A DNA stretch of 64,000 nt from JBBATK01 sp044224515 (GCA_044224515.1 JBGAKH010000007.1:62001-126000); one strand, 5' to 3'; shown: positions 53,152 to 61,746, counted from the first letter of the stretch. Notes: generated from the sequence alone by a model not told the origin. Translations and numbers: made by a program.

Positions 53152-54318
53152 ATGACTGTTCCGTTGCTAGACCTGAAGCTGCAATACGCAGCACTTAAAG
53201 ACGAATTTGAATCCACCCTGACTCGTGTCGCAGCATCGCAGATGCTGATCTTGGGACAGGAAACGACGAAGTTGGAGAAAGACCTCGCTGCCTATACGGA
53301 TTGCTCTTATGCCCTTGGTGTCTCCAGTGGTACAGATGCTCTACTCATGGCTCTCATGGCACTGGATCTTCAACCCGGTGATGAGGTTATTCTTCCAACC
53401 TATTCCTTCTTCGCAACAGCCGGAGCGGTGTCGCGTCTAAACGCTGTTCCTGTTTTTGTCGATAGCGAACCCTATGGTTTCAATATCGATGTTGATGCTA
53501 TGCGCCGCGCGATTAGCGCTAAGACCAAAGCTATTATTCCGGTGCATTTGTACGGACAAAGCGCCGATATGGACGCCATCCTCTCTGTTGCCAACGAACA
53601 CGGCATTCCCGTGATTGAAGACGCTGCGCAAGCCTTAGGCACACAGTACAAGAACGGCAAGCGTGTGGGCTCGATGGGACTCATGGGCTGCTATTCGTTT
53701 TATCCCACAAAGAATTTGGGAGCTTTCGGGGATGCCGGCTTGCTCACCACGAATGACGAAGCCCTCTATGTAAAGCTTAAGCAAATGCGTAATCACGGAA
53801 TGGAGCCTCGCTATTACCATAAGTTTATTGGCGGGAACTTCCGCATTGATGAGATCCAATCTGCAGTGCTCAACGTAAAGTTTCCGCACTTGGAAGAGTG
53901 GCACGCCGGACGACGTAGAAACGCAGCCCTGTACACAAAAACCTTTGTCGAACTAGGATTAGCGGTTGGCGAAGGAGCCCAAGAGTTCTCTGCAGAGTCA
54001 ACGGTGCGCTTACCGAAAGCTCTTTACGCGGATTCTGGAGTGCTGAACCACCACATTTATAACCAATACGTTATTCATGTGCAGCGACGTGATGAGCTGC
54101 GCGCTTTCTTGAGCTCGAAGAATATCGGCTCCGAGATTTACTATCCGGTGCCCTTCCATCGTCAGGAGTGTTTCGCTTCTCTCAAATGTCATGACACTGA
54201 CTATCCGGTGGCCAATCGTTTGGCTGCCGAAACATTAGCCCTTCCCATCTTTCCGGAGTTACATGCTGAACAAATAATCCATGTTGTTCAGTGTATTGCA
54301 GAGTTCATGAAAGCGTAG
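53152..54318 (+). CDS. DegT/DnrJ/EryC1/StrS-type sugar aminotransferase
   Basis: A PLP enzyme that transfers an amino group to a keto sugar nucleotide, used for LPS, polysaccharide or glycan sugars. The ATG at 53152 has AGAGG five bases upstream; it gives 388 residues. VPLLDLKLQYAALKDEFE, LGVSSGTDALLMAL, the aspartate of VIEDAAQALG (D157) and the PLP lysine in FYPTKNLGAFGDAG (K187) are all intact. FRIDEIQSAVLNVKF is also typical. The sugar cannot be named. It is monocistronic and ends in a strong bidirectional terminator. The two glycosyltransferases in this window are not adjacent. Confidence 0.93.
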   Translation: MTVPLLDLKLQYAALKDEFESTLTRVAASQMLILGQETTKLEKDLAAYTDCSYALGVSSGTDALLMALMALDLQPGDEVILPTYSFFATAGAVSRLNAVPVFVDSEPYGFNIDVDAMRRAISAKTKAIIPVHLYGQSADMDAILSVANEHGIPVIEDAAQALGTQYKNGKRVGSMGLMGCYSFYPTKNLGAFGDAGLLTTNDEALYVKLKQMRNHGMEPRYYHKFIGGNFRIDEIQSAVLNVKFPHLEEWHAGRRRNAALYTKTFVELGLAVGEGAQEFSAESTVRLPKALYADSGVLNHHIYNQYVIHVQRRDELRAFLSSKNIGSEIYYPVPFHRQECFASLKCHDTDYPVANRLAAETLALPIFPELHAEQIIHVVQCIAEFMKA

Positions 54319-54393
54319 TCGTTATTGAGCAGGCCTACTGCGGACTACGCTTGTGTTGCAACCATCTCTCGGAACCTTATTGAGTTGGAGTTC

Positions 54394-54430
54394 TTTCTTC
54401 ATGCAGAGGCAGAGCCTCTGCATGAAGAAA
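54394..54430. terminator. Bidirectional terminator, 17-bp perfect stem
   Basis: TTTCTTCATGCAGAGGC (54394-54410) and GCCTCTGCATGAAGAAA (54414-54430) are perfectly complementary with loop AGA. It lies 75 bases after the aminotransferase stop and 175 bases beyond the end of the convergent NdpA-like gene, and carries T-rich flanks for both strands. Confidence 0.82.
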
Positions 54431-54604
54431 AGTCATTTCTAATGGTATCGTTCAACTACTAAACGTGGTCGATGTAGCGCACCAATTCTCGTGCGCAGGA
54501 ATCTCCATGTACGGTGTATCGAGCTTGGGGAGGGCAGAGTCTCCAAACATCTCGCGAAAAAAGAAGACCATGATCTAACACGACACACTGTCAAGAGATT
54601 TGTT

Positions 54605-55648
54605 TTAACTTTCGTCTTTATAGTAGATCTTATAGAACTTTCGGCCATCGCGCTCCACACCTTTCTCTATCATTTCCTGGTTGCCGTGAATGTAGATGTG
54701 AAAGTTCTTGTCGAGTTTTAAAACACTCTTGAAGATGCGTTGTTGCTTCTTTACTGCCGGAGCTGAAATCTCGAAGTTGTCCGGCGCTTGTTGACCTCGC
54801 TCCTCAGCTTTGGTGTGAGCGTAGCTTGTAAACGATTTTGCGGTATCTGCATCGCGGAACACTTCCATTGCAAAATCTTTGGCCTCACAACGATCGTTTT
54901 TCTGAAAGTACTCCACTGATCGATTTAACAAGGCGATAGTGTCAGCTTTTGAGACTTCTTGTTCCTCAGGAAGATGTTTGGTTATAAAATCTTTGGCGGC
55001 TGTCATGAAAGCTCGCGTCTGGTGATACCCATCACTCAGTGCTTGCAGACCCAGAAAATCGTCCTTCCACCATCGTAGTTCGTCTGCTTTCTTCGACCTG
55101 TCGACCACAAGAGCGCGGAAGCCTTCATCTTCTTCATTGTTGAATATCAGGCATGCCCGATCCAGTGTATCTAAACGAAAGCCTTCGGCAGTCGAGAGGA
55201 CAACGTTTGGATCGTTTGCTTTGAGTTGCAAAAAGTCTGATGGTGTTTCACTCAAGAATATTCCAACGGCATCGAAGACTTCGTCGATCAAAACCAAGTC
55301 ACTGATGTACGCGATGCTCAAATAGGCTTGGGTTTGACGTTGCGATGCATCGCGCTGTAAGAATTGCTCGGCGATAACACGAGAGTGTGATGCGAGGCTA
55401 CCGGGATTCTTAAAAATATCAGCAACAAGAGCGTGTAGACTATGCGCGTGCAATCCGTCCTCATGATGAAACTGAAAAAACTCCTCAGTCTTGATGGGCG
55501 TTAGGAAGTATCGTAGGAGAAGCTCGTGTTGTTGAGCACTGAGTTGCAGAGGCTCCCTACTTAAGGTGGGGAGCTCGTTGTCAACCGTCGTTAACGCATG
55601 AGAAATGCATGCTTGTAGTTCTGCGGCACTGAAATCTGAAGCAATCAT
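54605..55648 (-). CDS. Nucleoid-associated protein, NdpA/YejK family
   Basis: A 347-residue NdpA-family DNA-binding protein of the length typical of Bacteroidota. It opens with helices (ELQACISHALTTVDNELPTL) and shows the family segments LVADIFKNPGSLASHSRVIAEQFL, VLIDEVFDAVGIFLSE and YHQTRAFMTAAKDFITKHLPEE. The C-terminal region has the conserved VLKLDKNFHIYIHGNQEMIEKG and FYKIYYKDES. It should bind bacterial DNA. Gammaproteobacterial YejK is similar but of different length. It is convergent with the aminotransferase gene and divergent from the DUF1572 gene. Confidence 0.85.
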   Translation of the reverse strand: MIASDFSAAELQACISHALTTVDNELPTLSREPLQLSAQQHELLLRYFLTPIKTEEFFQFHHEDGLHAHSLHALVADIFKNPGSLASHSRVIAEQFLQRDASQRQTQAYLSIAYISDLVLIDEVFDAVGIFLSETPSDFLQLKANDPNVVLSTAEGFRLDTLDRACLIFNNEEDEGFRALVVDRSKKADELRWWKDDFLGLQALSDGYHQTRAFMTAAKDFITKHLPEEQEVSKADTIALLNRSVEYFQKNDRCEAKDFAMEVFRDADTAKSFTSYAHTKAEERGQQAPDNFEISAPAVKKQQRIFKSVLKLDKNFHIYIHGNQEMIEKGVERDGRKFYKIYYKDES

Positions 55649-55825
55649 GAAGTCTAATCTCGGTTCAATCTATAAGTCCGATATTCGTCATACCTACAGC
55701 ATCTACAATTTTGCCGCGCGTTGAGCCGGCATAGCCGTGCAGGTGCTTGCTTATAAGGAAGACGTCGTACAGCAATTTAGACTCTGTTTTGAACATCGTC
55801 ATCCACCAACTTTACACATCGTCTT

Positions 55826-56365
55826 ATGACAACATCGTTTTTAGAGAGTAGTGCTGCCATTTTCCGCAGTTATAAGGTTTTGGCAGAGGGGGCATTGAAG
55901 CAGATAAGCGACGAGGCCCTGTGCCTTTCGGTTACGGCGGAGTCGAACTCCATTGCTGTCATCGTGAAGCATTTGCACGGAAATATGCTGTCGCGGTGGA
56001 CGGATTTTCTGAGCACTGATGGCGAAAAAGAGTGGCGCGAGCGAGACGCGGAATTCGAAGTTGGCCGCGTTGAACGAGCAGAGTTGATGCGCTGGTGGGA
56101 AGATGGCTGGGCCTGCCTTTTCGACTCACTCTCGCAGCTTAACGATTCAGATTTGAACAAAATCGTCAAAATTCGAGCTGAAAAACACAGTGTGATGGAA
56201 GCAATTCAACGACAACTGACGCACTCGGCATACCATGTTGGACAAATTGTCTACTTGGCGAAAATGCTGAGTCCGGCGGGCTGGACGAGTCTCAGCGTTG
56301 CGCGAGGAAAATCCAAAGAATATGAAGCTGAAATGCGCAAGAAATATTCCGAGTCCGGCGAGTAA
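55826..56365 (+). CDS. DUF1572 (DinB-like) family protein
   Basis: A 179-residue four-helix protein. The pattern TSFLESSAAIFRSYKVLAEGAL followed by VIVKHLHGNMLSRWTDFLST, and later TQLTHSAYHVGQIVYLAKML, is the DUF1572 signature; the histidines in KHLHGN and THSAYHVGQI fit the DinB superfamily metal site. RDAEFE lies between them. Function unknown, probably a thiol- or metal-dependent enzyme. It is convergent with the redoxin gene, with only 14 bases between stops, so no room for a terminator. Confidence 0.85.
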   Translation: MTTSFLESSAAIFRSYKVLAEGALKQISDEALCLSVTAESNSIAVIVKHLHGNMLSRWTDFLSTDGEKEWRERDAEFEVGRVERAELMRWWEDGWACLFDSLSQLNDSDLNKIVKIRAEKHSVMEAIQRQLTHSAYHVGQIVYLAKMLSPAGWTSLSVARGKSKEYEAEMRKKYSESGE

Positions 56366-56379
56366 CGTCACGTTCCGAG

Positions 56380-57063
56380 CTATTTGTTTTTCCTGCGCTC
56401 TATGTAGCATCCAACAGCAGCGCGAGACTTTACGAGTACGGTCCCTCGTGACAACACAGCATTCACAGCATCATCAAGCTCGTGAGTGCTAACGAGGCTC
56501 CGCATCTTGCCCGGAGCGACAAATAGGTTGTCGATACGTCCTTCGTAACACATCGTACCCACAGAGTCGAGCACGACTGCTTCGGGAGTAATACGCGCGT
56601 CTACACAATCGGTGATCGCGTGATGGGGATCGCGTAGACATGGAATGGGACAACGATATACATGCCGAAAAGTCTCAATGTCCTTGACGGTTGTTGCCGA
56701 GTCCGGAAACACCAGCACAACTTTCACTCCTTGCTTTGAGCGTGCTTCGTAGAACTGTCGCAACCATGGACTATACTTCCGGCATATTGGACAAGTCTCC
56801 GAGAAGAAAATCAATACATAGCACTGTACGGTTGCCTCGCGAAGTGTCTGCGCTGAGTCTTTCAAATCGAACACTTGACGATCCAAGCAGGCTACAAATT
56901 GATCCTCCTGCGAATAACATAGTGGTGATGATGCCAGTAGGAGCCCTATAGACATCAACACGATGCCCGCATGAAGCTTTATCTTAATTAAGGCTACAAT
57001 CAGGATGCTTGGATAGCTGCCGCACACACTGTTAGGCAATACGTCGTGGAGCATGGAGCGCAT
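56380..57063 (-). CDS. Exported redoxin/thioredoxin-fold protein
   Basis: Up to 227 residues; its ATG directly follows the stop of the cytochrome c/copper monooxygenase gene with no gap, so the two are coupled. A later ATG (MSIGLLLASSPLCYSQ, residue 37) starts a better signal peptide and could be the true start. The thioredoxin-like domain has QVFDLKDSAQTLREAT, then VLIFFSETCPICRKYSPWL, whose CPIC (Cys91, Cys94) is a CxxC active site, and a cis-Pro-like segment ARITPEAVVL. The C-terminus lacks an anchor. It may reduce or load the neighbouring haem/copper protein. Role is inferred from position. Confidence 0.83.
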   Translation of the reverse strand: MRSMLHDVLPNSVCGSYPSILIVALIKIKLHAGIVLMSIGLLLASSPLCYSQEDQFVACLDRQVFDLKDSAQTLREATVQCYVLIFFSETCPICRKYSPWLRQFYEARSKQGVKVVLVFPDSATTVKDIETFRHVYRCPIPCLRDPHHAITDCVDARITPEAVVLDSVGTMCYEGRIDNLFVAPGKMRSLVSTHELDDAVNAVLSRGTVLVKSRAAVGCYIERRKNK

Positions 57064-58650
57064 TTAGTGGACAACGCGAAAGGGCGTGCTGATGAGCTTG
57101 TTGTCCATAGAGATGCGACAGAGATACAATCCGGACGCCAGTGCACCCACGTCAATGCGCAGCGAACGTTGACCGGCGTCGAAACGCTCAGCGTGCGCAA
57201 CGGCGAGCACGCTGCGTCCCTCGAGGTCCACAATATCGATATCAAGGCTCTTTGACTCGAACAAACGAAAATCGAGTGTTGCCGTCGTACCTGCAGGATT
57301 GGGATTGATGCCTTTGAGATCTATGGGGCTCGGCTCGCTCATTCGTGGCCCATCTTCCACGGACGTAGCTTGCGAAATGTTCTCATCACCGGCACGATAA
57401 GGAATGTAGAACAAGTAACAGAGATACATTTCTTCCGTTGTCTTGAAACCCCATTGAACGAGCTGTGGCGGATCATTTGGGTTAAAGGGGTTGTCGCTCG
57501 TGTTGTCATATGTAGCCTCGTAGTACACCTTCGAGCTTTTGGGGATTTTCGTGAGCTTATCAAAGCTATACTGCCCCTGCCAATTGAAGTCCCACTGTGG
57601 GATGTTAATTAGTGGTATCGTGTCTTTCTTGGGAGTTACCGCGTAGAGCTTGTTGTGAACGCCAAGCTTGTGCATGTGAGGGAACACCGCAAGTGCGGAG
57701 ATGTCTGCTGTCACTACATAGGCCGCTTTAAAGCTGCTCACTTTGTTCGGAGGCATAACAAAAGCATTGTAACCTCCGATCAGGTAATCCGGAAGGATTG
57801 ATCCCTCACGAACGACGCGTGCAGTAGGGTCGTCTTTGAAAAAGACATTGATGGTCGTTTGATCTTCCTCGTCACTTCCGGAAGGTGCGTAGTGCATTTG
57901 TACAATGAGATCACTGTTTTTGTACATCCGCAATGCGATACCTTCGGGATAAAACATGGTGGCAGCGCCGGGAGCCCATCCCGGATATGTAGCAACAGGA
58001 TTGTCGAATCCCGGTCCACCGTAGTCCAAATATCCTTCCAGGCTGTCCGCTGCATCGAGTTTGCGGGCAGTTCCTGAGGTGTCGTTCCACATGAGAACAT
58101 GGTGCACGACTTTACGGTTGTCGGGACGTACCTCGATGGCAGCAACCATGCGGTCTTGAAGGAGACCGGTTGGAATGACAAAGTTTCGATACACATCTTC
58201 ATTGTTTCCCTGAATCTTCCACTTCAGAGGTAAGCGCAGCACGAGGTCGGGCGTGCCAAGCTGAGAACCTTGCGGAAAGTTCGGTAAAGGAGGCATCAAG
58301 TTTGGATCGCCCTGGGGCATTCCTCCGTCCACCCAATCGACAATGATCTGTTTCTCGACTGCACCTAAGCGACGTTCATTGACGAAATGTCCGTAGTTCT
58401 CGGCAGCCTTCCAGGGCGGCATTTGTCCTGCCAGCACTTGACTCTTGATCGTCGAAGCATGGCGTACGGTTTCGTCGTACGTAGTCAAGGCAAAGGGACC
58501 AATTTCTCCGCTGCGGTGACATGAAATACAGTTCTTAAAGAGTATGGGCGCGACCTTTTCGCAGTAAGTAGGAGTTTGCGCCTGAACGCAGGATGAGGCC
58601 ATGAACAGCATGCAACTGAACATAGCGAGCAATCGAAGTGCTGAGTTCAT
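57064..58650 (-). CDS. T9SS-exported cytochrome c / copper type II monooxygenase-like protein
   Basis: The ATG at 58650 starts the signal peptide MNSALRLLAMFSCMLFMASS, giving 528 residues. A c-type haem site CISCH (Cys41, Cys44, His45) has a likely axial Met77 in AGQMPPW. Two copper monooxygenase-type regions follow, with ligands suggested by KVVHHVLMW (His183, His184), QMHYAP (His253) and FPHMHKLG (His325, His327). From about residue 445, INPNPAGTTATLDF onwards is a T9SS sorting domain ending STPFRVVH. It resembles the ascorbate-dependent monooxygenase-like proteins with a haem c domain of Planctomycetes and Acidobacteria. The substrate is unknown. The product should sit on the cell surface. 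Confidence 0.87.
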   Translation of the reverse strand: MNSALRLLAMFSCMLFMASSCVQAQTPTYCEKVAPILFKNCISCHRSGEIGPFALTTYDETVRHASTIKSQVLAGQMPPWKAAENYGHFVNERRLGAVEKQIIVDWVDGGMPQGDPNLMPPLPNFPQGSQLGTPDLVLRLPLKWKIQGNNEDVYRNFVIPTGLLQDRMVAAIEVRPDNRKVVHHVLMWNDTSGTARKLDAADSLEGYLDYGGPGFDNPVATYPGWAPGAATMFYPEGIALRMYKNSDLIVQMHYAPSGSDEEDQTTINVFFKDDPTARVVREGSILPDYLIGGYNAFVMPPNKVSSFKAAYVVTADISALAVFPHMHKLGVHNKLYAVTPKKDTIPLINIPQWDFNWQGQYSFDKLTKIPKSSKVYYEATYDNTSDNPFNPNDPPQLVQWGFKTTEEMYLCYLFYIPYRAGDENISQATSVEDGPRMSEPSPIDLKGINPNPAGTTATLDFRLFESKSLDIDIVDLEGRSVLAVAHAERFDAGQRSLRIDVGALASGLYLCRISMDNKLISTPFRVVH

Positions 58651-58869
58651 AATCGTTAAAGTTGTGCAACAATGCGTCTGGGGTGACGATCTGAATTTTG
58701 CCGTATACAAGTGCCAAAATACTCAGGTATGACGAACCTATGATGCGTATTTCTTTGACCTTGTCCCGGCTTCGGGCTGAGTTTGGCCCGGATTAGATGC
58801 ATTCTCATAAGCCTGCGTAGTTTGCAGTTGTTAAAGACGAAGAGTTTCACCCAGACCAAATGCAATTGT

Positions 58870-59478
58870 ATGCACTTTTTTGCCGATCCCGATTTTGAGA
58901 CATTGTTCGAACGTGTAGCCAAGAAAGTATCGGTCTTGGAAGGTGCTGTGCTTATGGAACCGGGCCAAACGATTAGCATCGTGCCGGTCGTGCTGAGTGG
59001 ATGTATTCGCGTTTTGCGGACGAACGACGAAGGCGCGGAAACGTTCTTGTACCACATTATGCCAGGGGAGACCTGCGCACTGTCACTCACCTGCTGCTCC
59101 ACTACGCGTAAGAGCGCCATCAAAGCTGTGGCAGAACAAGACACGATTTTCTTTGCGGTCGACTTGCGTTACGTCGAAGAATGGCAAAAGTACTCTAGCT
59201 GGCGAGAGTTCATTGCCATGACCTACCAAAGCCGCTTGGACAGATTGCTGCGCGTTATCGACGACATCGCATTTCACAACATGGATCAGCGTCTTTGGAC
59301 CTATCTACTGGCAAGAGCTGAGGCTCAGGATTCACAAGTGTTGCGCTTGACACACGACGATATAGCTCAAGAGTTGAACATGCAACGCGAGGCAGTAACC
59401 AGACTCATTCGTAAGCTCAAGGAAATGGGCCGGATTGAGACCGGACGGCACGAGATTCGTCTACTCAAAAAAAGTTGA
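58870..59478 (+). CDS. Crp/Fnr-family transcription regulator
   Basis: A 202-residue regulator, start chosen at ATG 58870 (MHFFADPDFETLFERVAKKV); the frame is open to 58783. The N-terminal cNMP-binding-like beta roll contains LEGAVLMEPGQTISIVPVVL and GCIRVLRTNDEGAETFLYHI. The long helix (SSWREFIAMTYQSRLDRLL) leads to the HTH: LTHDDIAQELNMQREAVTRLIRKLKEM, which keeps the Arg-Glu of the CRP recognition helix. Three cysteines (CALSLTCC) lie in the sensor domain, so a redox ligand is possible. It stands divergent from the copper monooxygenase operon and just upstream of the sulfur-redox genes, its probable targets. Confidence 0.92.
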   Translation: MHFFADPDFETLFERVAKKVSVLEGAVLMEPGQTISIVPVVLSGCIRVLRTNDEGAETFLYHIMPGETCALSLTCCSTTRKSAIKAVAEQDTIFFAVDLRYVEEWQKYSSWREFIAMTYQSRLDRLLRVIDDIAFHNMDQRLWTYLLARAEAQDSQVLRLTHDDIAQELNMQREAVTRLIRKLKEMGRIETGRHEIRLLKKS

Positions 59479-59493
59479 AAAAATATTTTTATA

Positions 59494-59508
59494 GGTAACA
59501 ATTGTTCC
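59494..59508 (+). promoter_or_regulatory. Probable Crp/Fnr-type operator
   Basis: GGTAACAATTGTTCC is a 15-base palindrome with one mismatched pair (core AACA-AT-TGTT). Its centre is about 41 bases before the start expected from the TAnnTTTG element at 59531, the usual spot for a class II activator site. It lies just after the regulator gene and 56 bases before the DUF2892 gene. Confidence 0.5.
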
Positions 59509-59530
59509 TGTTGAGGCTTGGCGCTGCGGG

Positions 59531-59538
59531 TAGTTTTG
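59531..59538 (+). promoter_or_regulatory. Bacteroidetes-type -7 element before the DUF2892 gene
   Basis: TAGTTTTG matches TAnnTTTG. It lies 26 bases before the ATG at 59564, just downstream of the palindrome at 59494-59508. Confidence 0.45.
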
Positions 59539-59563
59539 TACATCAATCACATGCGGAGTACTT

Positions 59564-59773
59564 ATGATCAAGAATATATCAACCCCGGATCGCATCGCCC
59601 GAATCGTCGTGGCGATAGTCATCGTCGGCCTCTATTTCACCGGTGCCATTAGTGGAACCTTAGGCACCATTTTACTCCTGGTTGCAGCAATTTTCACTCT
59701 GACAAGTGTTGTGAATTACTGCCCATTGTACCAGATACTTGGACTCAACCGTTGGGTTAAAAAGTCCTCGTAA
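59564..59773 (+). CDS. DUF2892 (YgaP-type) small membrane protein
   Basis: A 69-residue protein with two transmembrane segments (IARIVVAIVIVGLYFTGAI and LGTILLLVAAIFTLTSVV). The pattern MIKNISTPDRIARIV and the closing VVNYCPLYQILGLNRW are hallmarks of PF11127. In E. coli YgaP this membrane part is fused to a rhodanese domain; here the rhodaneses are separate genes at 60071 and 60343. The conserved Cys in NYCPLY is present. Function is probably tied to sulfane sulfur or nitrogen oxide handling, inferred from the neighbours. Confidence 0.9.
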   Translation: MIKNISTPDRIARIVVAIVIVGLYFTGAISGTLGTILLLVAAIFTLTSVVNYCPLYQILGLNRWVKKSS

Positions 59774-59993
59774 GCGCTTCGTTCACCAATCTCATGACTA
59801 TGCGCCGCGCAGGCGCGTCGCTCGCTGCGACAAGCTCTCATGGAAGCTTACCGTCCGTGGGGTGGAAGAACTTTGCCTGTTTTGGCGCGTTAAGCGCAAA
59901 TCCGAACTCCGGTGCTGCAGAAGCAGATACAGAGCTGAGGCCAAGCCGACCCGCTGAGAAACAAGAACGGTTTTGAATCGAGACTCATCGAAA

Positions 59994-60011
59994 GCAACGA
60001 ACAAATGTTGC
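59994..60011 (+). promoter_or_regulatory. Second possible Crp/Fnr-type site
   Basis: The core AACA-AA-TGTT (60000-60009) has the same AACA-N2-TGTT layout as the site at 59494. It is flanked by GCAAC...GTTGC (59994-60011), a second dyad whose centre is shifted two bases. It lies about 66 bases before the first rhodanese start. No clear -7 element follows, so the support is weaker. Confidence 0.3.
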
Positions 60012-60070
60012 TTTTACATGATAGTCTTCAACTATTGACAACGCTATTCACATTTTCAATAAACAGTTTT

Positions 60071-60346
60071 ATGAATACAGCATCTTCACTTCGTATGATA
60101 ATCGACGTGCGCACTCCGGAAGAGTACAGTGACGGACACTATCCGGGTTCAGTCAACATTCCATTTTCATTGTTACCATTAAAGCTGGAAGATCTTAAGC
60201 AACAGAACCAAGAAATTACATTGTGTTGTGCCTCCGGTGGACGCAGTCGCGCTGCCGCCCGCTTGCTGCACAATGCCGGCATCGAATGCGTCGATGCGGG
60301 CCCGTGGCAGAATCTTCACAGCATGTATGACGGAGCGCAAGCATGA
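60071..60346 (+). CDS. Single-domain rhodanese (sulfurtransferase)
   Basis: A 91-residue rhodanese from ATG 60071. The frame opens at 60005, but the conserved domain starts near MIIDVRTPEEYSDGHYPGSV. The active loop is CCASGGR, with Cys53 as the likely persulfide carrier and Arg58 closing the loop. GPWQNL near the end matches the short Bacteroidetes rhodaneses. It is overlapped by four bases by the next rhodanese gene (ATGA), so they are translated together. Confidence 0.93.
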   Translation: MNTASSLRMIIDVRTPEEYSDGHYPGSVNIPFSLLPLKLEDLKQQNQEITLCCASGGRSRAAARLLHNAGIECVDAGPWQNLHSMYDGAQA

Positions 60347-60666
60347 TCAAGTTTCTGAAATCTCTTTTTACTTCAGCACCCGAACCGGACTACGCAACAT
60401 TGGTTCGCGAAGGCGCACTCATCCTTGATGTTCGTAGTGCAAGAGAATACGCCGGCGGACATATCAAAGGCTCGGTCAACATTCCTGTCGACAAAATCTC
60501 CGGCACACACAAAGAGCTGAAAAAGAAAGATCAAACAATCATCACATGTTGCGCATCAGGAATGCGGAGCGCAAGCGCCGCACGAGTGTTGCGAGACAGT
60601 GGCTTTGATAGTGTATACAACGGAGGACCCTGGCATACTCTACAGCGTAAAATCATGGACAAGTAG
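60343..60666 (+). CDS. Single-domain rhodanese (second copy)
   Basis: A 107-residue rhodanese. Compared with its neighbour it carries a ~25-residue N-terminal extension with a hydrophobic start (MIKFLKSLFTS), possibly a weak membrane contact. It has ALILDVRSAREYAGGHIKGSV and the active loop CCASGMR with Cys70. NGGPWHTL at the end parallels the neighbour. The tandem pair shares pattern but not identical sequence, so it is an old duplication. It may take sulfur from the first or work with the membrane protein. Confidence 0.93.
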   Translation: MIKFLKSLFTSAPEPDYATLVREGALILDVRSAREYAGGHIKGSVNIPVDKISGTHKELKKKDQTIITCCASGMRSASAARVLRDSGFDSVYNGGPWHTLQRKIMDK

Positions 60667-60904
60667 ACCTCGGTCCGACAAGCATCACAGCAACAACCGA
60701 GTATAGTTCTGCATGAACGATAGCTCGGAGCTGCCTTCGACATGAGATTTAGCTCTGTAGTGAGTATCACCCTGCGTGCGAGCGAATACATGTGTGCATC
60801 AACGACTCGAAGCTAACGGCAGCTAGGCAACTTCGCAATCACCACCACAACTACCTTAACCATCATTAGTACTATCACTACCACCACAAAAAGTAAAGAT
60901 TACT

Positions 60905-61360
60905 ATGGAAACAGCACACCAATATAATGTCAATGTACAGTGGACATCGGATCGCCGAGGCATGATGTGTTCGCCTGAAATCGAGCAACATGCAACAACG
61001 CCAAGTTGTGTTGAAGTGGCAACTCCACCGCAATTCGCGTCGGGAATACCGGGTATTTGGTCACCGGAACACTTGTATACTGCAGCCGTAAGTTCATGTC
61101 TCATGACAACCTTTTTGGCTATTGCCGAAAACTCAAAGCTTGAATACAATTCCTTCCGTTGTGAATCGAGTGGAACGCTCGACAAAGTTGACGGAAAGTT
61201 TCAGATGACCGCAGTGGAGCTTCGTCCTTCACTTGTTATCAAGGATGAAAAAGATCGTGAACGCGCTTTGCGCATCCTTGAAAAATCTGAGGCCGCGTGT
61301 TTGATATCGAATTCAATCACGGCAAAAGTGAGTATGCTCCCAACGATTGTCGTTCAATAG
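60905..61360 (+). CDS. OsmC/Ohr-family protein
   Basis: A 151-residue peroxiredoxin-like protein. QYNVNVQWTSDRRGMM and the shape GIPGIWSPEHLYTAAVSSCLMTTFLAIAE are typical. The two reactive cysteines are Cys65 (SSCLMT) and Cys132 (EAACLIS), the pair that reduces organic hydroperoxides in this family. The family also includes hydropersulfide-linked members. The gene follows the rhodanese pair after 238 bases, so it may have its own promoter. Its context with rhodaneses favours a role in reactive sulfur or peroxide defence. Confidence 0.92.
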   Translation: METAHQYNVNVQWTSDRRGMMCSPEIEQHATTPSCVEVATPPQFASGIPGIWSPEHLYTAAVSSCLMTTFLAIAENSKLEYNSFRCESSGTLDKVDGKFQMTAVELRPSLVIKDEKDRERALRILEKSEAACLISNSITAKVSMLPTIVVQ

Positions 61361-61746
61361 TCGAAAAGCGGGGTTTGGTCGCAGATTAAGCGTACTAGCA
61401 TAGCTCAAGTGATAAACCATAGTTCATGTGGGAATCACGTCTGCTGTATAACCAAACTCTCCGCTCAATTCCAATTGAACCGGTGTAAAGTGAAGCACTT
61501 TAAAACATCACTGAACAATGCAACTCTCCCTGAGTATGCCGGTAGGTGACCATGGTAACCGCATGACCATTGTCGTGAGCGCTCTGCGCTCCCTACCAAC
61601 AAAGGCTCTGACGTTATGGTGGTCAGGGCCTTTTTTGTTTGTGCTGAGATTCAGGTTTGGACGTAGACGAATCCGCATCCCGTCGATCGAGTTGCTCTGT
61701 CTATTTTTGCCGAATAAAGGTATAGCAGGATTTGAGGACTTTAGCG
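61361..61746 (+). other. Region between the OsmC and aldo/keto reductase genes, with palindrome and terminator
   Basis: No gene is convincing. GGTGACCATGGTAACC (61545-61560) is a 16-base near-palindrome (7 of 8 positions), a possible operator. A Rho-independent terminator follows at 61602. The terminator is 240 bases beyond the OsmC stop and 110 bases before the next gene, so it may end a long OsmC transcript or a leader RNA of the reductase. Confidence 0.45.
61602..61637 (+). terminator. Rho-independent terminator
   Basis: AAGGCTCTGAC (61602-61612) pairs with GTCAGGGCCTT (61622-61632, one G-U pair), followed by a run of T. It is either the end of the OsmC transcript or an attenuator before the reductase gene. 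Confidence 0.8.
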
